Source: Cymodocea nodosa | Lineage: Eukaryota > Streptophyta > Magnoliopsida > Alismatales > Cymodoceaceae | NCBI GenBank assembly: GCA_036874045.1 | Contig: CM072345.1 | Location: 7,837,501 to 7,901,500 of the forward strand | Reading direction: 5' to 3' | Length of the DNA stretch: 64,000 nt | Shown here: piece by piece, positions 12,968 through 25,600 of the stretch | Numbering within the stretch: the stretch's first letter is position 1 | How the letters are laid out: every line of letters starts with the position of its first letter | Translations under genes and position numbers: made by a program | Notes under the pieces: model-generated | What the model saw: the letters and a program-made list of their open reading frames with translations, nothing else | What the model was told of the DNA's origin: nothing | Database searches by the model: none

Positions 12968-13100
12968 CTGACTTCGCCAGTGCGGTGGCAAGGGTGAGGA
13001 AGAGAAGGCCTAGCGTCACCAGATGCGGCGGCGCATCTGCGAGAGGAGAGAGAATATGGGGGAAGAGCTGGTGGTCGAAAACAAAGAAAGGAGAGAGGAC
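12968..13100 (-). other. Probable 5' UTR exon of the DP-type gene
   Basis: On the minus strand a GC-richer, CT-rich leader ends at donor GTCAG|GTACTTGG (12968). It would splice to the acceptor at 12338, leaving a 629-bp intron. A 6-codon upstream ORF lies at 13016-13036 (MRRRIW then stop). A second frame runs open through the junction into the main ORF but shows no ATG. The transcription start is not defined. Confidence 0.5.
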
Positions 13101-13380
13101 GGGGAGTAGTATATCGACTTCTAGAGTTTCAATCCAATCTATCGCGTGTGCCCGTCCTCTACTTTGTCAGGCGTTGGCACGTCGGCGCGTTGGAAGGACG
13201 AGGCAGAAGCAGCGGAACCAGAGGAAAGCGAGAGGGAGGAGGGAGGCGTTGTGGTGGGGGGGGTGGGGGGTGTGTGAACGAGTCAATTGGGCTTTCCCTT
13301 CCGTTTCTCCTACCCGCCACACCAGATCCGTCCGCATTGCCTTGGGGCCGCGGCGTAATATCACCGTGTTTTTAATGTAG
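13100..13380 (-). promoter_or_regulatory. GC-rich upstream region of the DP-type gene
   Basis: An island of high GC with long G runs (about 13253-13271) in an otherwise AT-rich area, directly upstream of the presumed 5' UTR exon. Open frames here on both strands look like base-composition effects. Promoter status is inferred from position only. Confidence 0.4.
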
Positions 13381-15129
13381 CCATGTTTAGGGATTGTTTA
13401 TTTATTTATTTATTTATTTTTTCTCAAGTTGACAACATATTAAATAGAAATTTCAAATGTTGAAGTCCGCAACGTTAACTCTGGTGTCAGTCATTTTTAA
13501 ACATTGAAGTTAACATTACGTTGCTCAAATGTCATTTTACACCTTGTGATATCGAACACGAAATTTTTTGTACTTCATGCTATATACAACAGTTCAATCT
13601 TATAATCAAAACAATTAAAACAATTAGGAAACAGGTAGGTTATGGAGAAGATAATATAGAGGAAAATCATTTCCTTCACGTGTTAATATTATTACACGTC
13701 GTCCGCTTCTCCCAGCACGACCACTTCTCAAGAACTTCGACTTGTCAAGGGCTTGCGTCGATCTCCCCTCAAATCGTTCTTGGGCCTCGGCATCTTCTGT
13801 TGGCTTCATCGTCGTCGGTTCCCAACTTTCGTCGTTCATCTCCAATATCCCAACTTCTGTAGGTAATTCTTCGTCTGACCATACAATAATGATATTAATG
13901 TTGATTTAATCTTGAAGTTTCGTCTCACTGCTCAGTGTTTGGGCAGTAGATTCATTAGAGAGCTCAATTGGTTTATTTCACCTTTGAGATTTCTTTAAAG
14001 ATAGTCCATTTTTTAGGCATGGAATGTTCGATGAAACTCCAACAGAGGCTTTAGAGGTCATTAATGCAAGACAAAAATTTTGAATAAAAAGAAAAAGAAA
14101 AATTCTAATAAACATTTAATGTACGATAAAAATTCTAACTAAAGGTTAAATACACAACGAAAATGAAACTACAAAAGAAAAGCAAATCAATCAATAATAA
14201 TAATAAAATAAATGATAAATTTATCTAAAAATACAAACAATCTAATTAATTATTATAAATAATATTTAAAAAGTACAAATACATCTTAAATAATATCAAA
14301 CAGTTCTTTCATTTTGAATTTTTTTGTTTTCTTCATTCAACAATTCTAACAAAATATTTTAAAAAAATACATTTACATCAACATTTCAAGTCATATAATT
14401 TCATTCTTCGTTACCTCTTCTTCTATTAAGAATAATTATTTTCTACATAAAAATAAATATTAATAAATGGTAACAAAAAATATTTTCATACAAATACATA
14501 AAGCTAAAAAAGAGACAATACATTATTTATAATCATTTTTACATGATAAACTAATAAAATTTTCATATCAATCATATAATATTGTTAAATCAACAAAAAA
14601 ATTTCTAATGACAAAGTACAATGCTAAATCAATCATATATAATCAAACCAATAGGAGACATATATAAACAAATCAATATTAACAAAATATTATCTCCTTG
14701 TTAAGTAAAAGAATATTAACAAAAATTATTCACAAATAAAATCAAACATGACATAATTGTATAGCTATTGAAGATACACTAGCTCACCAACAATTTACAT
14801 GAAAATAACTTCTGACTCTTATAGTTTAATTGTATAGCTATTGAAGTTACATATAACTTACTTATGTATAACTCTTAAATCATAAAGCATATACATAAAT
14901 ATTTTTAGCTATTATAAGAGTATAAACAAAAATAGCATATGATAAAGCCACACGACTATCACAAAACTCTATGTACAACAACAAAAGTAACCATCCAAGC
15001 CATAATCCCATTATGTGAGGCAAATCTAGAAACTCTATGAACATGTAATTTTAAGTATTTCTCTACTACTTTTACATGTAATTCTCTTTATTTAACATAA
15101 TATGTTATTGTGTTATTTATTGACTTGAT
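13381..15129. other. Intergenic, mostly AT-rich
   Basis: Starts with a (TTTA)n run at about 13398-13420. A short GC-richer patch at 13690-13870 carries overlapping frames on both strands but no recognisable domain. 14050-15120 is very AT-rich, without coding potential. Confidence 0.55.
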
Positions 15130-15134
15130 ATGAT
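15130..15134. repeat. Solo-LTR target-site duplication, left copy (ATGAT)
   Basis: ATGAT directly precedes the TGTTAGGATC terminus. The same 5 bases follow the other terminus at 16567-16571. Confidence 0.85.
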
Positions 15135-16566
15135 TGTTAGGATCGATAGGCTCACCAAATGATAGGTGAATGATATGTGTGTGTAAAATTGACTTCTTTT
15201 AAAACTTAATTTGTTGATTCAATTTATCTGTAAGCTAAATTAATTGATATGTATGCAAAATAGTAAATAGTAATGAACACAAGAAGATTTAAGTGGTTCA
15301 CCAACTTAGCTAGTTTACCCTTAAGATTCACTTAGGCTTCACTAAATATATGAATACTTACAACACTTACTTTCAGGTTAAAGCAAGAATCAACACTTGA
15401 GCTTTCAGGTTGAAATTCAGCAATCAACCTTTCTTTAAGCTTTCAGGTACAAGCTCTTAACCAATAGTGAGTTTTCAAGTTAAAACTCACAAACCAATAG
15501 CTTTGAACTTTGAAACAGAGTTTAAGCGTAGGGAGCTTTTGTGCTGCAATGAACTTAAGAATATTTCTGTATTTTGTAGACTTGAGAGTGTTTCAGGAAT
15601 TTTTGAGTAACTCACAATATTTTATAATAGTTGTTCTAATCTTTCCTTTACTTCTCATATTTATACCAAGAGGTATAACAATCATATTCACTTCTAACGA
15701 ATGTTTTCCGTTGTACTTACTGTGTAGTCAGTTCCAAAAATAGTAAGTTACCATTTTGTATATTGTCTAGCTTGTAACATTTTGATTCCCTTTGACTTTC
15801 GAATGATTAGTTGTGTAACTCTTCGAAGGATAACCATAACTCACTAAAAATCCACTTAAGTCCTTTTGTCTGTGTCACATGGGATTTTAAATCATACACA
15901 TGAAATGTCTTAAGTTCGGATGGTTATAACCGTTAACTTACTGAAACTCTTTAGCTTTTGGATAATTAGTTACAATAACCTCTCGATTCTTCTTCTAAGT
16001 TTCCAACTGTTTTTTTATTTCTACACGTGCATAATAGAATGACTTAAGTTTTGGATAGTTAAATCTGTAACCTTCCGAAACTTCTTATTTTTTGGATAGT
16101 TAGCTTTCTAACTCTCCGAAAAATCCTTTTAAGCTTCTGTTCTGAATTTCTACACATGGGTAATTGAATAACTTAAGTTTTAGATAGTTAGCTTTTCTAA
16201 CTTTCTAATTTACTTGAACTTCCAAATAGTTAGTGTTTTAACTCTCCGATCATTCAACCAGCTATCTTTAAAACTCTCAAAAGTCATTGTATTTTTGGAT
16301 AGTTATTTTTCTAACTGTCTGATGGTGTTTCTGCTACTTAAACTGACTCATCGGATACTTAAGCATGTAATTCACCGAAGATTCATTTCTTCTAGATACT
16401 TAAATCTGGTAACCTTCTAATTTCTTGTTTATCTCTTGTAGCAATTTCTGAACTATCTATATTGACTTATCTGCCTTTTGATCTTTTGTTGAACTGTCTT
16501 ATCTGTGAAATACAATTTGTTTCCTCACACAAGTTTTTGCATTATCAAAATACAAGGGTCCTAATA
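15135..16566. mobile_element. Solo LTR (1.43 kb) with internal degenerate repeats
   Basis: The block begins TGTTAGGATC and ends GGTCCTAATA, near-inverted termini typical of plant copia LTRs (the final CA has become TA). Both sides carry ATGAT. No internal gag-pol region is attached, so it is best read as a solo LTR left by LTR-LTR recombination. Inside are two sets of degenerate tandem units. One is centred on 'ctttcaggtt..aa' (15373-15500). The other is centred on 'ggatagttag.ttt.ctaactctccgaa' (15910-16400). Confidence 0.8.
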
Positions 16567-16571
16567 ATGAT
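16567..16571. repeat. Solo-LTR target-site duplication, right copy (ATGAT)
   Basis: Matches 15130-15134 exactly. Confidence 0.85.
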
Positions 16572-17678
16572 TTTTCATACCATATTAGCATGACTTGATT
16601 TAAACATATGAATTGATGTAATAAAATTTTATTTTTTTAAAACTTATAAAATCCAAGAGTCTATACGAAATTTAACATACCACTTACAAAAATGGTGTAA
16701 CAATATTTGGTTTAACATATTAATTTAAAAATTTAATATAACAAAAAATTATTGCTCAACATGACCTATCACAATTAAATACTACTGTTAATTGATATAG
16801 AGAATGGAACAATACTTATAAATGTACAAAAATCATTGTAAAATAGATTTTTGGGTAGAAAAATAGAGATGAAATGGTACTTGTAAATGTACAAAAATCA
16901 TTGCAAAGAAAGCAGTATTAGAGATATTGAGAACAAATTAAATACTGAGTCCCTAATTACTGGTGGAAAGCATACGTTTGCATTCAAATCAAATATAAAC
17001 AATGGAAAAAACAAAGAGAATAAGCAAAGGTAGTGGGACATTGAACCTTGGCAAGGTGGCAAGGTGAGTTCTCAACAGCAATGGGATTCAATAAGAGGGA
17101 TGAACAAGAGCTCTCAATGGGAGTGATGGATGTGAGCTCTTAACAAGAGCAAGATGTGATGGGAGTAATGAACGCAAGTTCTCGATGGGTGTGAGACATG
17201 GTGGGAGTAAGAGTGGGATATGATAGACACGAGCTCTTAGCAGGAGTGGGACGTGACAAGACCAAGGGATCTCGAGCACTGAAAGCTTCGTCCTCCATAG
17301 TATAGGTTAAGCATGAGCAGTGGACTGCTGGAAGAAGTCAAGTAGTGAAATCGGATGGGGGGAGGTCAGAATTCAGATGGTGATAAAGGTAAAATTTCAT
17401 TTTTATAGTAAGGAAATTTATCATTTTCCTTTCCCTCAACCAATATGTACATTAATGCCTACCTAATGGAATTCAGTCATTTTCCTTTTTGTTGGCTAAA
17501 TTCCATCAAGCACTAAACCCCCCCCCCCCCTTAAAGACACTACTCATTTTTTAGATGTGACTACCCTTGGTTTATTTCTAACATTGTAAATGGACAAGAA
17601 AGCTTTAGCAAAACCTAACCCATTCGATCATTTATCCAAGTAGAACCTAATAGAATTACTATTCCCCATTGTGTAGCT
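16572..17678. other. Intergenic with a degenerate repeat cluster and poly-C tract
   Basis: Between 17085 and 17280 a motif of the kind 'gagctcttaacaagagc...gtgatgggagtaatg' recurs several times in degenerate form. A run of 13 C lies at 17518-17530. No gene is recognised. Confidence 0.5.
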
Positions 17679-19503
17679 AGTGTTGGATCATAAATGCTTG
17701 AACCAAAGTGATGTAACACCAAAACTAGGAATAATGATGCTTAATGATGGTTGGGTTCCTAACTTGAGTGACTGGTCCATGTACACTAATAAGGATAGAT
17801 GCCTAGAAATCATCCACACCTATATTCAACCCTCACCACCATTTGCAAAAGAATGTGGTATTAACATCTCTTAATAATTTCCCAACTTGGGTCCTATTTG
17901 GAATTAAAAGTCTAGATATTATAAGTACTATTTATGTAATTTTGCACATCACAAAGGTACTTTTATGTGTTATTTTGTACGAAATTGAGAAAATCATAAA
18001 AAAATGAGAAAATTAAGAAAAGAGAAGGAAATAAAAAAAAATCAAGCAAAGGAATGTTACTTGAGTTGAAGGCAAAAGAAGATAAAAAAAAAGAAAACTT
18101 ATGATTTCGTGGATACCCATTGAACAAGGGGTAAAAAAGGAATGAAGAAATATCTAGGGCAACGAAATGCCCAACTTATAAAAAGGTCATTAGTGACCAA
18201 TGAGCTCTTCCTCTCTCGTTTTTTTTTCTCCTCTCCTCCTCTTCTCTTGTTAGTTACCTAGGTATTCCAAATTCTCCACCCATTTTCTACTCTTCCATCA
18301 ATCTTCTACCCATCTGCTTGGAGGAGCAAGGGCTACTCTTAGTAGAGTCAACAGCAAGCACCTAGACATCACTGTGGGAGGCCTGAACTTGTTGCAACAT
18401 GGTCTACACAGCTTGGAGAGTTCGTGGGAAGTACCTTTTGGTGTGGTTGCTACACAACTAGCTTCTCCTTTGGTTCTTCGAGTTATTTTGGGTGAAGACA
18501 ACTTCTTTTCTATCTGTTATCCATTTCTTATATCAGTAGGTTAGTTTTAGTTGTAGTTTTCTATTTATCTTGTTGTTTTTACACTGGTTTATATTAACTT
18601 TATCAACTTGAATGTATAAACCTTTTATTTTTGATGTTTTATGTTCTTTATGAACTGTTCTCAACGATTTTTGCTAAATGAATGTTGAATGTGGTTAGGT
18701 GAATGTTAAGCCTTGTAATTTAGCAAGTTTCCTACTTTACCATCCTTTAAAAAGTAGATATTGAAGAGATAACACAAGGAAGATTACATGAAGTAGATTT
18801 ACAAGCAAGGTAGAAAATCTACTACTAAAATGAGCTTATTCGAATGGTTTATTGAATGTGTCAATTTTTGTTAATATTTTTGTGTGGAAGCGTAATATCT
18901 TGAGAACTTTGTGTTGAAATTTCATTGCAATTTGAGTTTTGTGAATTTCACGATCTCCTATTGTATTCAGGGATGTTAATAGTTCTATTTATGTAGCAAC
19001 TGTTTATGTAAATCTGAACTGTAGTGAAATTTGCAACTCTATAGCATCTTTAATTCAATAGATAGCATTTTTCATGGATTGCTCACTATATTAGTTTACT
19101 CCTATTGAAATTTTAGAGTTTTTCAAACTTTGTAGTGAAAGCTATATTTTCTTGAAAGGCAAGTTGTTGTAGTAGAATTTTGGCTGAATACATTGTAATG
19201 TTTCTATTCTTCTAAAATCTGTTGTACATTTGAATGGTTTTCGGTATTTGATATAGCTTAATGAAATGCCTTTCCAACGCCATTGATTTTAGTGTAAATC
19301 AATTTTTCATTTGGAAGTTATGACTTCTTGAACAGTAAGGGGGTATTGCAAAAATTTGACTTGATTATCATTTGCAATTAGCACACTTTAATGGCATATA
19401 TTGCAACTTTCATTGCTGAATTGAGATTTTATTTATGCTCCTGTTTAGTTTGTTGAATCATCTTTCGTGCAAAAGTGACTTTACATGCTTTGGAGTTTTG
19501 AGT
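17679..19503. other. Intergenic, possible LTR-like regulatory stretch
   Basis: Around 18174-18188 a TATA-like box (cttataaaaaggtc) is followed by a pyrimidine-rich leader (18205-18250). This arrangement is common in plant LTR retroelements. LTR ends and coding domains are not seen, so the identity stays open. The rest is AT-rich, without coding potential. Confidence 0.35.
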
Positions 19504-19514
19504 AATTTCTAGTG
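19504..19514. repeat. Target-site duplication of unknown poly(A) element, left copy
   Basis: AATTTCTAGTG, repeated exactly at 20064-20074. Confidence 0.85.
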
Positions 19515-20063
19515 AGGTGCATTTACACCTACTACCAAGTACCTACTCCTCTAAGAACTTTAAAGTTAATTGTGTTTAGGCGAGAGCAGAACCAAGATGA
19601 GTGGTCACTTGAGAAGTTCTCGTGTAGTGCCCATGGGTAGTAGTGTTGGCTCTGCTCAAGTATTGGCAAGCTATAGGTGTGTGCACCACCTACTCAACCT
19701 ATATACCATCGTTGCGGGTCTTGCCTCAGTCAATACTCTCAATCGAGTTGGTGAATAGAGCCGCTTAGGGTACCCCTAACTAGTTGAGAATCTTTGTAGG
19801 ACAAAGTACACGGTACTTGAAGTAGTCTACCATATTAAGGCCTAGCAATGACTTTTGTAAGTTTTCACTTCCTTAGATACTCCTGATGTATACTAGGCTA
19901 TTTAAGTGTCCATTAAGACTTATATGTCATCACCTCCATAAATACTCCTAATGTATACCAAACTTTGAGTGTCCATAAAGACTCACATTCTATCACCTCC
20001 AAGGATACTCTTGATATTCACCTAAGTTAGTGTCTAAGGAGAATCTAAAAAAATAAATAAATA
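19515..20063 (+). mobile_element. Poly(A)-tailed non-LTR retroelement of unknown family, copy 1
   Basis: This 549-bp block is flanked by a perfect 11-bp duplication and ends in an A-rich tail (AAAAAAATAAATAAATAA). That is the hallmark of target-primed reverse transcription. Its 5' end is a small palindrome (AGGTGCATTTACACCT). It is alignable along most of its length with 39750-40254, including 'gaaccaagatgagtggtca' and the 'tagttgagaat...gacaaagtaca.ggtac' phrase. There is no open frame of note and no clear tRNA-type A and B box pair. It could be a long SINE, or a non-autonomous element moved by a LINE. Confidence 0.8.
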
Positions 20064-20074
20064 AATTTCTAGTG
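20064..20074. repeat. Target-site duplication of unknown poly(A) element, right copy
   Basis: AATTTCTAGTG directly after the A-rich tail, matching 19504-19514. Confidence 0.85.
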
Positions 20075-21435
20075 TATTTTTTATCAAGCTTTGAGAATTT
20101 ATGCATAAGGGAAAGTGGATGTTGATTCTTAAGTCTTTGCTCTCACTTATGAATTAATCTCTTGAGAAGTGCATTGTGTAATTCATCATTCTAGATATTT
20201 GTGAAAATTTTAATTATGTGAACGAGTGAATGACCATATTTACTTGATTTGATGCAATAAATGGATACTTATTTGGTAACTTGTTTACATGGTTTTAGAA
20301 TGTGTTTAAGTGAATTTGAAAATAAGCTCATGATTACATAAAATTGTACTAATTGAAAGAGTTGAATAGTTTGGATTTGTAAGAAAATTTTCTAAATCTT
20401 ATATAATCCTTAAATTAAAAAGAAAAAAGAAAACACTTCCCAAGTTCTTATGGACAAACCATACTCGCTGGAGTTATTATAATTAACGTCGTACACTCAC
20501 AATTGTTTAAAATTAAAACTTAACGATACACACATAAAGAAAATTAACCAACATGTCCCCTATACTACTTCAATAGTTTACGTACTTCAAGCTAGCTAAT
20601 AAGATAGATCCAAGCTCCTCGATAGTTTCTCCAAATTGATTGTCTATACTTTTCTCCATTATGTTAATCATCCCAACGAGTAGTTTGAAAATAGAGGTCA
20701 AAGATGAGGACACTCCCATGCTTAGGACATTTTGATCTCCAACCCACAAGTTTGCTTTTCATCTTATAATTTAAGAACAAAAAAGGAAAAAGCACCGATC
20801 GATCTATAGCACACGACTTAACGACTGTGAGAGCACTCTACCTTACAATGAAATGAATAAGCAACCGTCCTGGTAGCTTTAGGATTGAGTGACTTGGATT
20901 CCAACGATGGCAGTCTTCTTGTAATCAACTTTCAGACGAAAGGCCGTTTCAATAATTGCTACACTTACATGCAGATTACAGGATACTTGTTAAGGCAAAT
21001 GCCTGGGCAGCAGCACACCTCACCTTACCTTAATTGAGTAGATCTTTTGAAAGATCGTATTAATTAAAAACACGTTTGTTTTTTAAGATTTTAAATCTCT
21101 TTCCTTGTAAAAGCATTTAAATATGTATTTTTTGATAGAATACTACTAACAGATGCATAATGATGCGAAGGTGATTGGTGAAAATCTTCGTAATGATACA
21201 CCTCAAGCATCTATTGCGCTTGGGTGTTATGTCATGTCGTGTACTAATTGTTTCCGATAATCTCATTATGGTGTTTATTATTATTTTATCATAGTATTGT
21301 ATAATTTCTATTCTTGTAAAATTATTGTGTCATGCCGTGTACTTATCATGTTATCATTTGTGTTAAAAATTCTCACCTCTAGATTTCATGTAAGTTTGCA
21401 TCATCTGTAAGATGTGGTTATTGGTCTTTTTTATT
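20075..21435. other. Intergenic, no gene seen
   Basis: AT-rich sequence without conserved motifs or repeat boundaries that I can define. Confidence 0.55.
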
Positions 21436-21690
21436 ATAATATTGTATTAATTTTACAATATGTTAAATTTATATATTATAAATTTAATCTTATGATATAT
21501 AATGTACTGTTACAAAAAATGTAAATATTTTTAATTTTTTCGTAAACTTGAAATATATACAGATATTTTTATATTTTATTACATTTTATTATTTTTTTAC
21601 TTTTTAAATTTTTTTGTTATTTTCTGGTCTAACGCACAAATATCATATATTTTCTGTAACTTTTTTACATTTTTTTTGTTACTTTTTAGG
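21436..21690. repeat. Dispersed AT-rich repeat, copy A (upstream of ABCF1)
   Basis: About 250 bp is clearly similar, in the same orientation, to 27395-27640. Both contain 'ttttacaatatgt.aaatttatat', then 'atataatgtac...aaaaaatgtaa', then a T-rich end before 'ctttttag.ta.aca'. The family is unknown. Another AT-rich tract, including an (AT)n run near 22428-22446, separates it from the gene. Confidence 0.65.
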
Positions 21691-22427
21691 TACACAAAAG
21701 AATAAAAATACTTAAAATTAAACATTATTTCATTGGTGCTGTTTTATCACATATGATAATAGATTTTTTTAACCTAAAAATAAGTTCGATTTTTCAAAAC
21801 ATCTACTTCCAAATATGTCCAAAAAAAAAAACATTAACGGCAATGTCTCTTGTGCTTTTAACTATTCCGAACAATAAAAATTTCTTGAATTTGGTTTTTA
21901 AACAATTAATAACTTTATTTTCAATTTTTCTTTTTACGTTGTTTGGTGTTCGTTTGTTTGTTTGTTTTTTTTTAAATTGTTTGACTTAACAAAATAATTT
22001 AATTTTTTAAAAATATATCTTTTAGAATATCAATTTGATATTAACTAAAATCACAAAATTAACTTTTTTTTATTAAAAATCTCTTTTCAAATGTTAACAA
22101 TAATATTTTAAAGAGAGGTATTTTTTGCAAACACCTATAGAAAAATTCTTATGGATAATCAAATTATAAAAATTCCTTACCATTTTTGAAAGTTCAATAA
22201 TTTCATTCAAATAAAATAAACATTACAACATGTCAAATATCATAAAATTTTACAATAATGTTCAAAGATTCATTTCAAAAATTTCTACATATTTCCATCT
22301 ATCACCAAAAAAAAATTCTCCTACTTTATTTTACGTCTATTTTCTCCAACTTTTTCACCTGTCCTAATTCCTTCTTAGACTAACATATCAAGAATTTACA
22401 CTTAATTGCACATTAAATTTATTATAT

Positions 22428-22446
22428 TATATATATATATATATTT
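22428..22446. repeat. (AT)n microsatellite upstream of ABCF1
   Basis: A run of AT dinucleotides about 180 bp before the ABCF1 start codon. It includes TATATA, but whether it serves as the TATA element cannot be decided. Confidence 0.7.
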
Positions 22447-22623
22447 TTGGTATTGTCTTCCTTTTATTTTGAAAAAGAAAATTGATGCCAGTGTCGATAG
22501 ACACGTCAGCATGTCTTTCCACGTGGACGAGAAAAGAACTCGGAAACCCTAGGTTTTTCTTAATTTGATCCAGATCATACCTGTCGACCCTTCCGATGCC
22601 TGTCCGCCGAGACCCGGGGAATC

Positions 22624-25600
22624 ATGGTGTCGGACGCCAGCAAGAAGAAAGCTGCCCAGAAGAAGGCCGCGGCGGCCGCCAAGCGGGGCGGGAAGTCGTC
22701 GTCGAGATCGTCTTCCAGAGTGACAAAGGCCACCGAGAGCAATGACGTGGCCGATAAGGTTTCGGCGATGCGGCTATCCGATCGGACATGTACGGGCGTT
22801 CTCACCTCTCATCCGCTGTCTAGGGACATACATGTAAGTGTGATGATGATGATTTCTGTTTGGTTCCTCTTGTGTTGGTATTGGGACTTTAGTTGTTAAA
22901 GAATTTTTGTTTGCTTGAAGTTGTTTGTAAGTGTTAAAAAATGCAGATTTTATGCCTTTATCGGCCTCTTTGCAAATATCAAGTTTGTGATAAAAATTCG
23001 ATTTTCCTGATAAAATTTAATTTTGGATGGATTTGAAAGTATTTGTTGAAAGGAATCTGTTGAGCTGCTTTAAGTTATCAGCATATAAGAGGCAAATGGG
23101 TGCTTTTTTTCACTTTAATATTATCTATCGTTTTGTCTCTTGCTTGTGAACTCAAAGAACGTGCTTGGCTTGTCTGCTAGGAAGTAGGTGGTCGGTCTCA
23201 GAGTTCATTTAAAACTGCTTTTTCATCACTGAGTCTGAAATCATTGCAGTTAGGATAGGATGGCATGCTGGTATCCTCCGGAGAAGGGCTCTATGTTCAA
23301 TATCAAGCTTTTCTTTTAGTGAAATAATTTACTTGCCTGTGTCAGTGGCAGGTTTTCTTGTCATTCATTATAGCTTTATTATCTAGCTGAACTAGCTTTC
23401 TACTGATTTCCCCTTTTTCCCGGAAAAAGAATGCGAACATTCAGGAGGTACTTAATGTTAGGATATTCAATAAGCATGGCCGTCTACAATTCTACATTGT
23501 TTGTTCAGTATAAATCAACCTTTTTAACGGAATGGTGCTTATATAATTGATTAATATACCATATCAAGCAATGACTTTAGTAGGAACTCGTAATAAATAT
23601 GATGGGCATTCTCATGGCTTTACTTTCTCATATGTAACTCATTTCGAGTAGAATCATCTTCAAACATTTTCCACTTATTGCATGATGAATATGCTTAATT
23701 ACTGTATTTGTTATGAGTATTTAGTTGTTTTCTTTTTTAAGTGGAAAATGTTATACACATTGGTATTGTTTATAGCCGATAAATACCTGACATAATTTTC
23801 TTTTCAATCATAAATTTTTTTTTGAAAATTCTAACATTGGTTGCTACATGTCTGAGCTAGATTGAATCGCTATCACTTACTTTTCATGGACATGATCTCA
23901 TAGTAGATTCTGAATTGGAGCTTAATTATGGAAGGTATGGTTTATATGCCATGTTATATTCTCAGAGGACAGTTTTAAAAAATACATTTAAATCACGTTA
24001 ACTAAACCTTTATTTACCGGTGCTTTCTTCAGACGTTATGGTTTACTTGGGTTAAATGGTTGTGGAAAATCTACACTGTTGACAGCTATAGGACTCAGTG
24101 AACTTCCCATTCCTGAGCATATGGATATATATCATCTTACCAGAGAGATTGAAGCAACTGACATGTCTTCACTTGAGGCTGTTATTAATTGTGATGAGGA
24201 GAGGCTTAGATTGGAGAAAGAAGCTGAAATGTTGGCAAATGAGGTAGACACTGATTATGCGCATATTCACTCAATTTGATATTTAATTGGAAATCATCAT
24301 TCTTATTTTCAATGCCTTTGTCCCATAGGATGGTGGTGGTGGGGAAGCTTTGGAACGCATTTATGAGCGGCTTGATGCATTAGATGCATCAACTGCTGAG
24401 AAGCGTGCTGCTGAAATATTGTATGGGTTAGGATTCAACAAGAAGATGCAAGCAAAAAAGACACGTGATTTTTCTGGTGGTTGGAGGATGAGGATTGCTC
24501 TAGCTCGAGCTCTTTTCATGAACCCAACCGTCCTATTGCTTGATGAGCCCACAAATCACCTTGGTGAGGGTTTTATTTTGATTTTTAATGTAGGATCGCA
24601 TTCATTGAGATGATGTAGTGTTAGATTAGATATATGGTCCACTGGCTCCTCCACATGTCACAATAGGCATTTCAAGGATTTTGGGGATTCAAAGCTATTC
24701 AGTTTTATTTTGTTCAATATAGTGGCTTCATAATACAAATTGATTTCACATGGAGTATTTCATGTAAATAGTACAGTCTCTTTTACATGATTTTTTCCTT
24801 TTCACATTTTCCTTATGTTTTCCTCTCTTTCTCTCTCTCTCCCATATTCTTCCCCACTTCAAATATTTACACTCTCCCATGTTATCCTTATTTTTCTACC
24901 TGTAATCTTAAATGATCATTTGTTAAATTAAAATGGGTACTTGTGAAATTTTTTGACCAAATTTCAGTCTGTTTCTTCTCTTCTCCTTTCTCTTCCCCTG
25001 ATAATAGTATAGATTTTGATCCCCACAATCGTATGCTTTCCTGCCTTTTTTTGTGGGTGTTGGGGGGGAGACAGCAATATTCTTCCCATTGTATATGGCA
25101 ATCTGGTTCGTTTCTTGTATCTTTTTTTGAAGCATTTGATTTTGCATTTTTTCATTCTTTTGATCTTGGATTCATAACAGATCTGGAAGCTTGCGTTTGG
25201 CTAGAGGACACATTGAAAAAGTTTGACAGAATATTGGTTGTGATTTCACATTCACAGGACTTTCTAAATGGAATTTGTACGAATATTATCCATATGCAGA
25301 ACAGGAAGCTTAAAGTATACAGTGGCAACTTTGATCAGTATGTGCAGACACGCGCAGAACTAGAAGAGAATCAGATGAAGCAGTACAAATGGGAGCAGGA
25401 GCAGATAGCTTCCATGAAGGAGTACATTGCACGTTTTGGCCATGGTTCTGCCAAGCTGGCACGACAGGCACAGAGCAAAGAGAAAACGTTGGCCAAGATG
25501 GAAAGAGGCGGGCTCACAGAGAAGGTTGTAAAAGACAAAGTTTTAGTTTTCCGCTTCACCGATGTTGGTAAACTGACGCCCCCTGTACTGCAATTTGTTG

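Noticed and set aside
12985-13380. Long plus-strand frames in the GC-rich island
   Set aside because: They lie antisense to the DP leader, and low-complexity GC content explains the lack of stops.
13521-13862. Open frames on both strands near a GC patch
   Set aside because: No conserved motif, no splice pattern and no start context. Not supported as a gene.
24943-25180. In-frame extension upstream of ABCF1 exon 5
   Set aside because: The protein matches the family only from DLEACVW on. The acceptor TTCATAACAG at 25171-25180 restores phase with exon 4.
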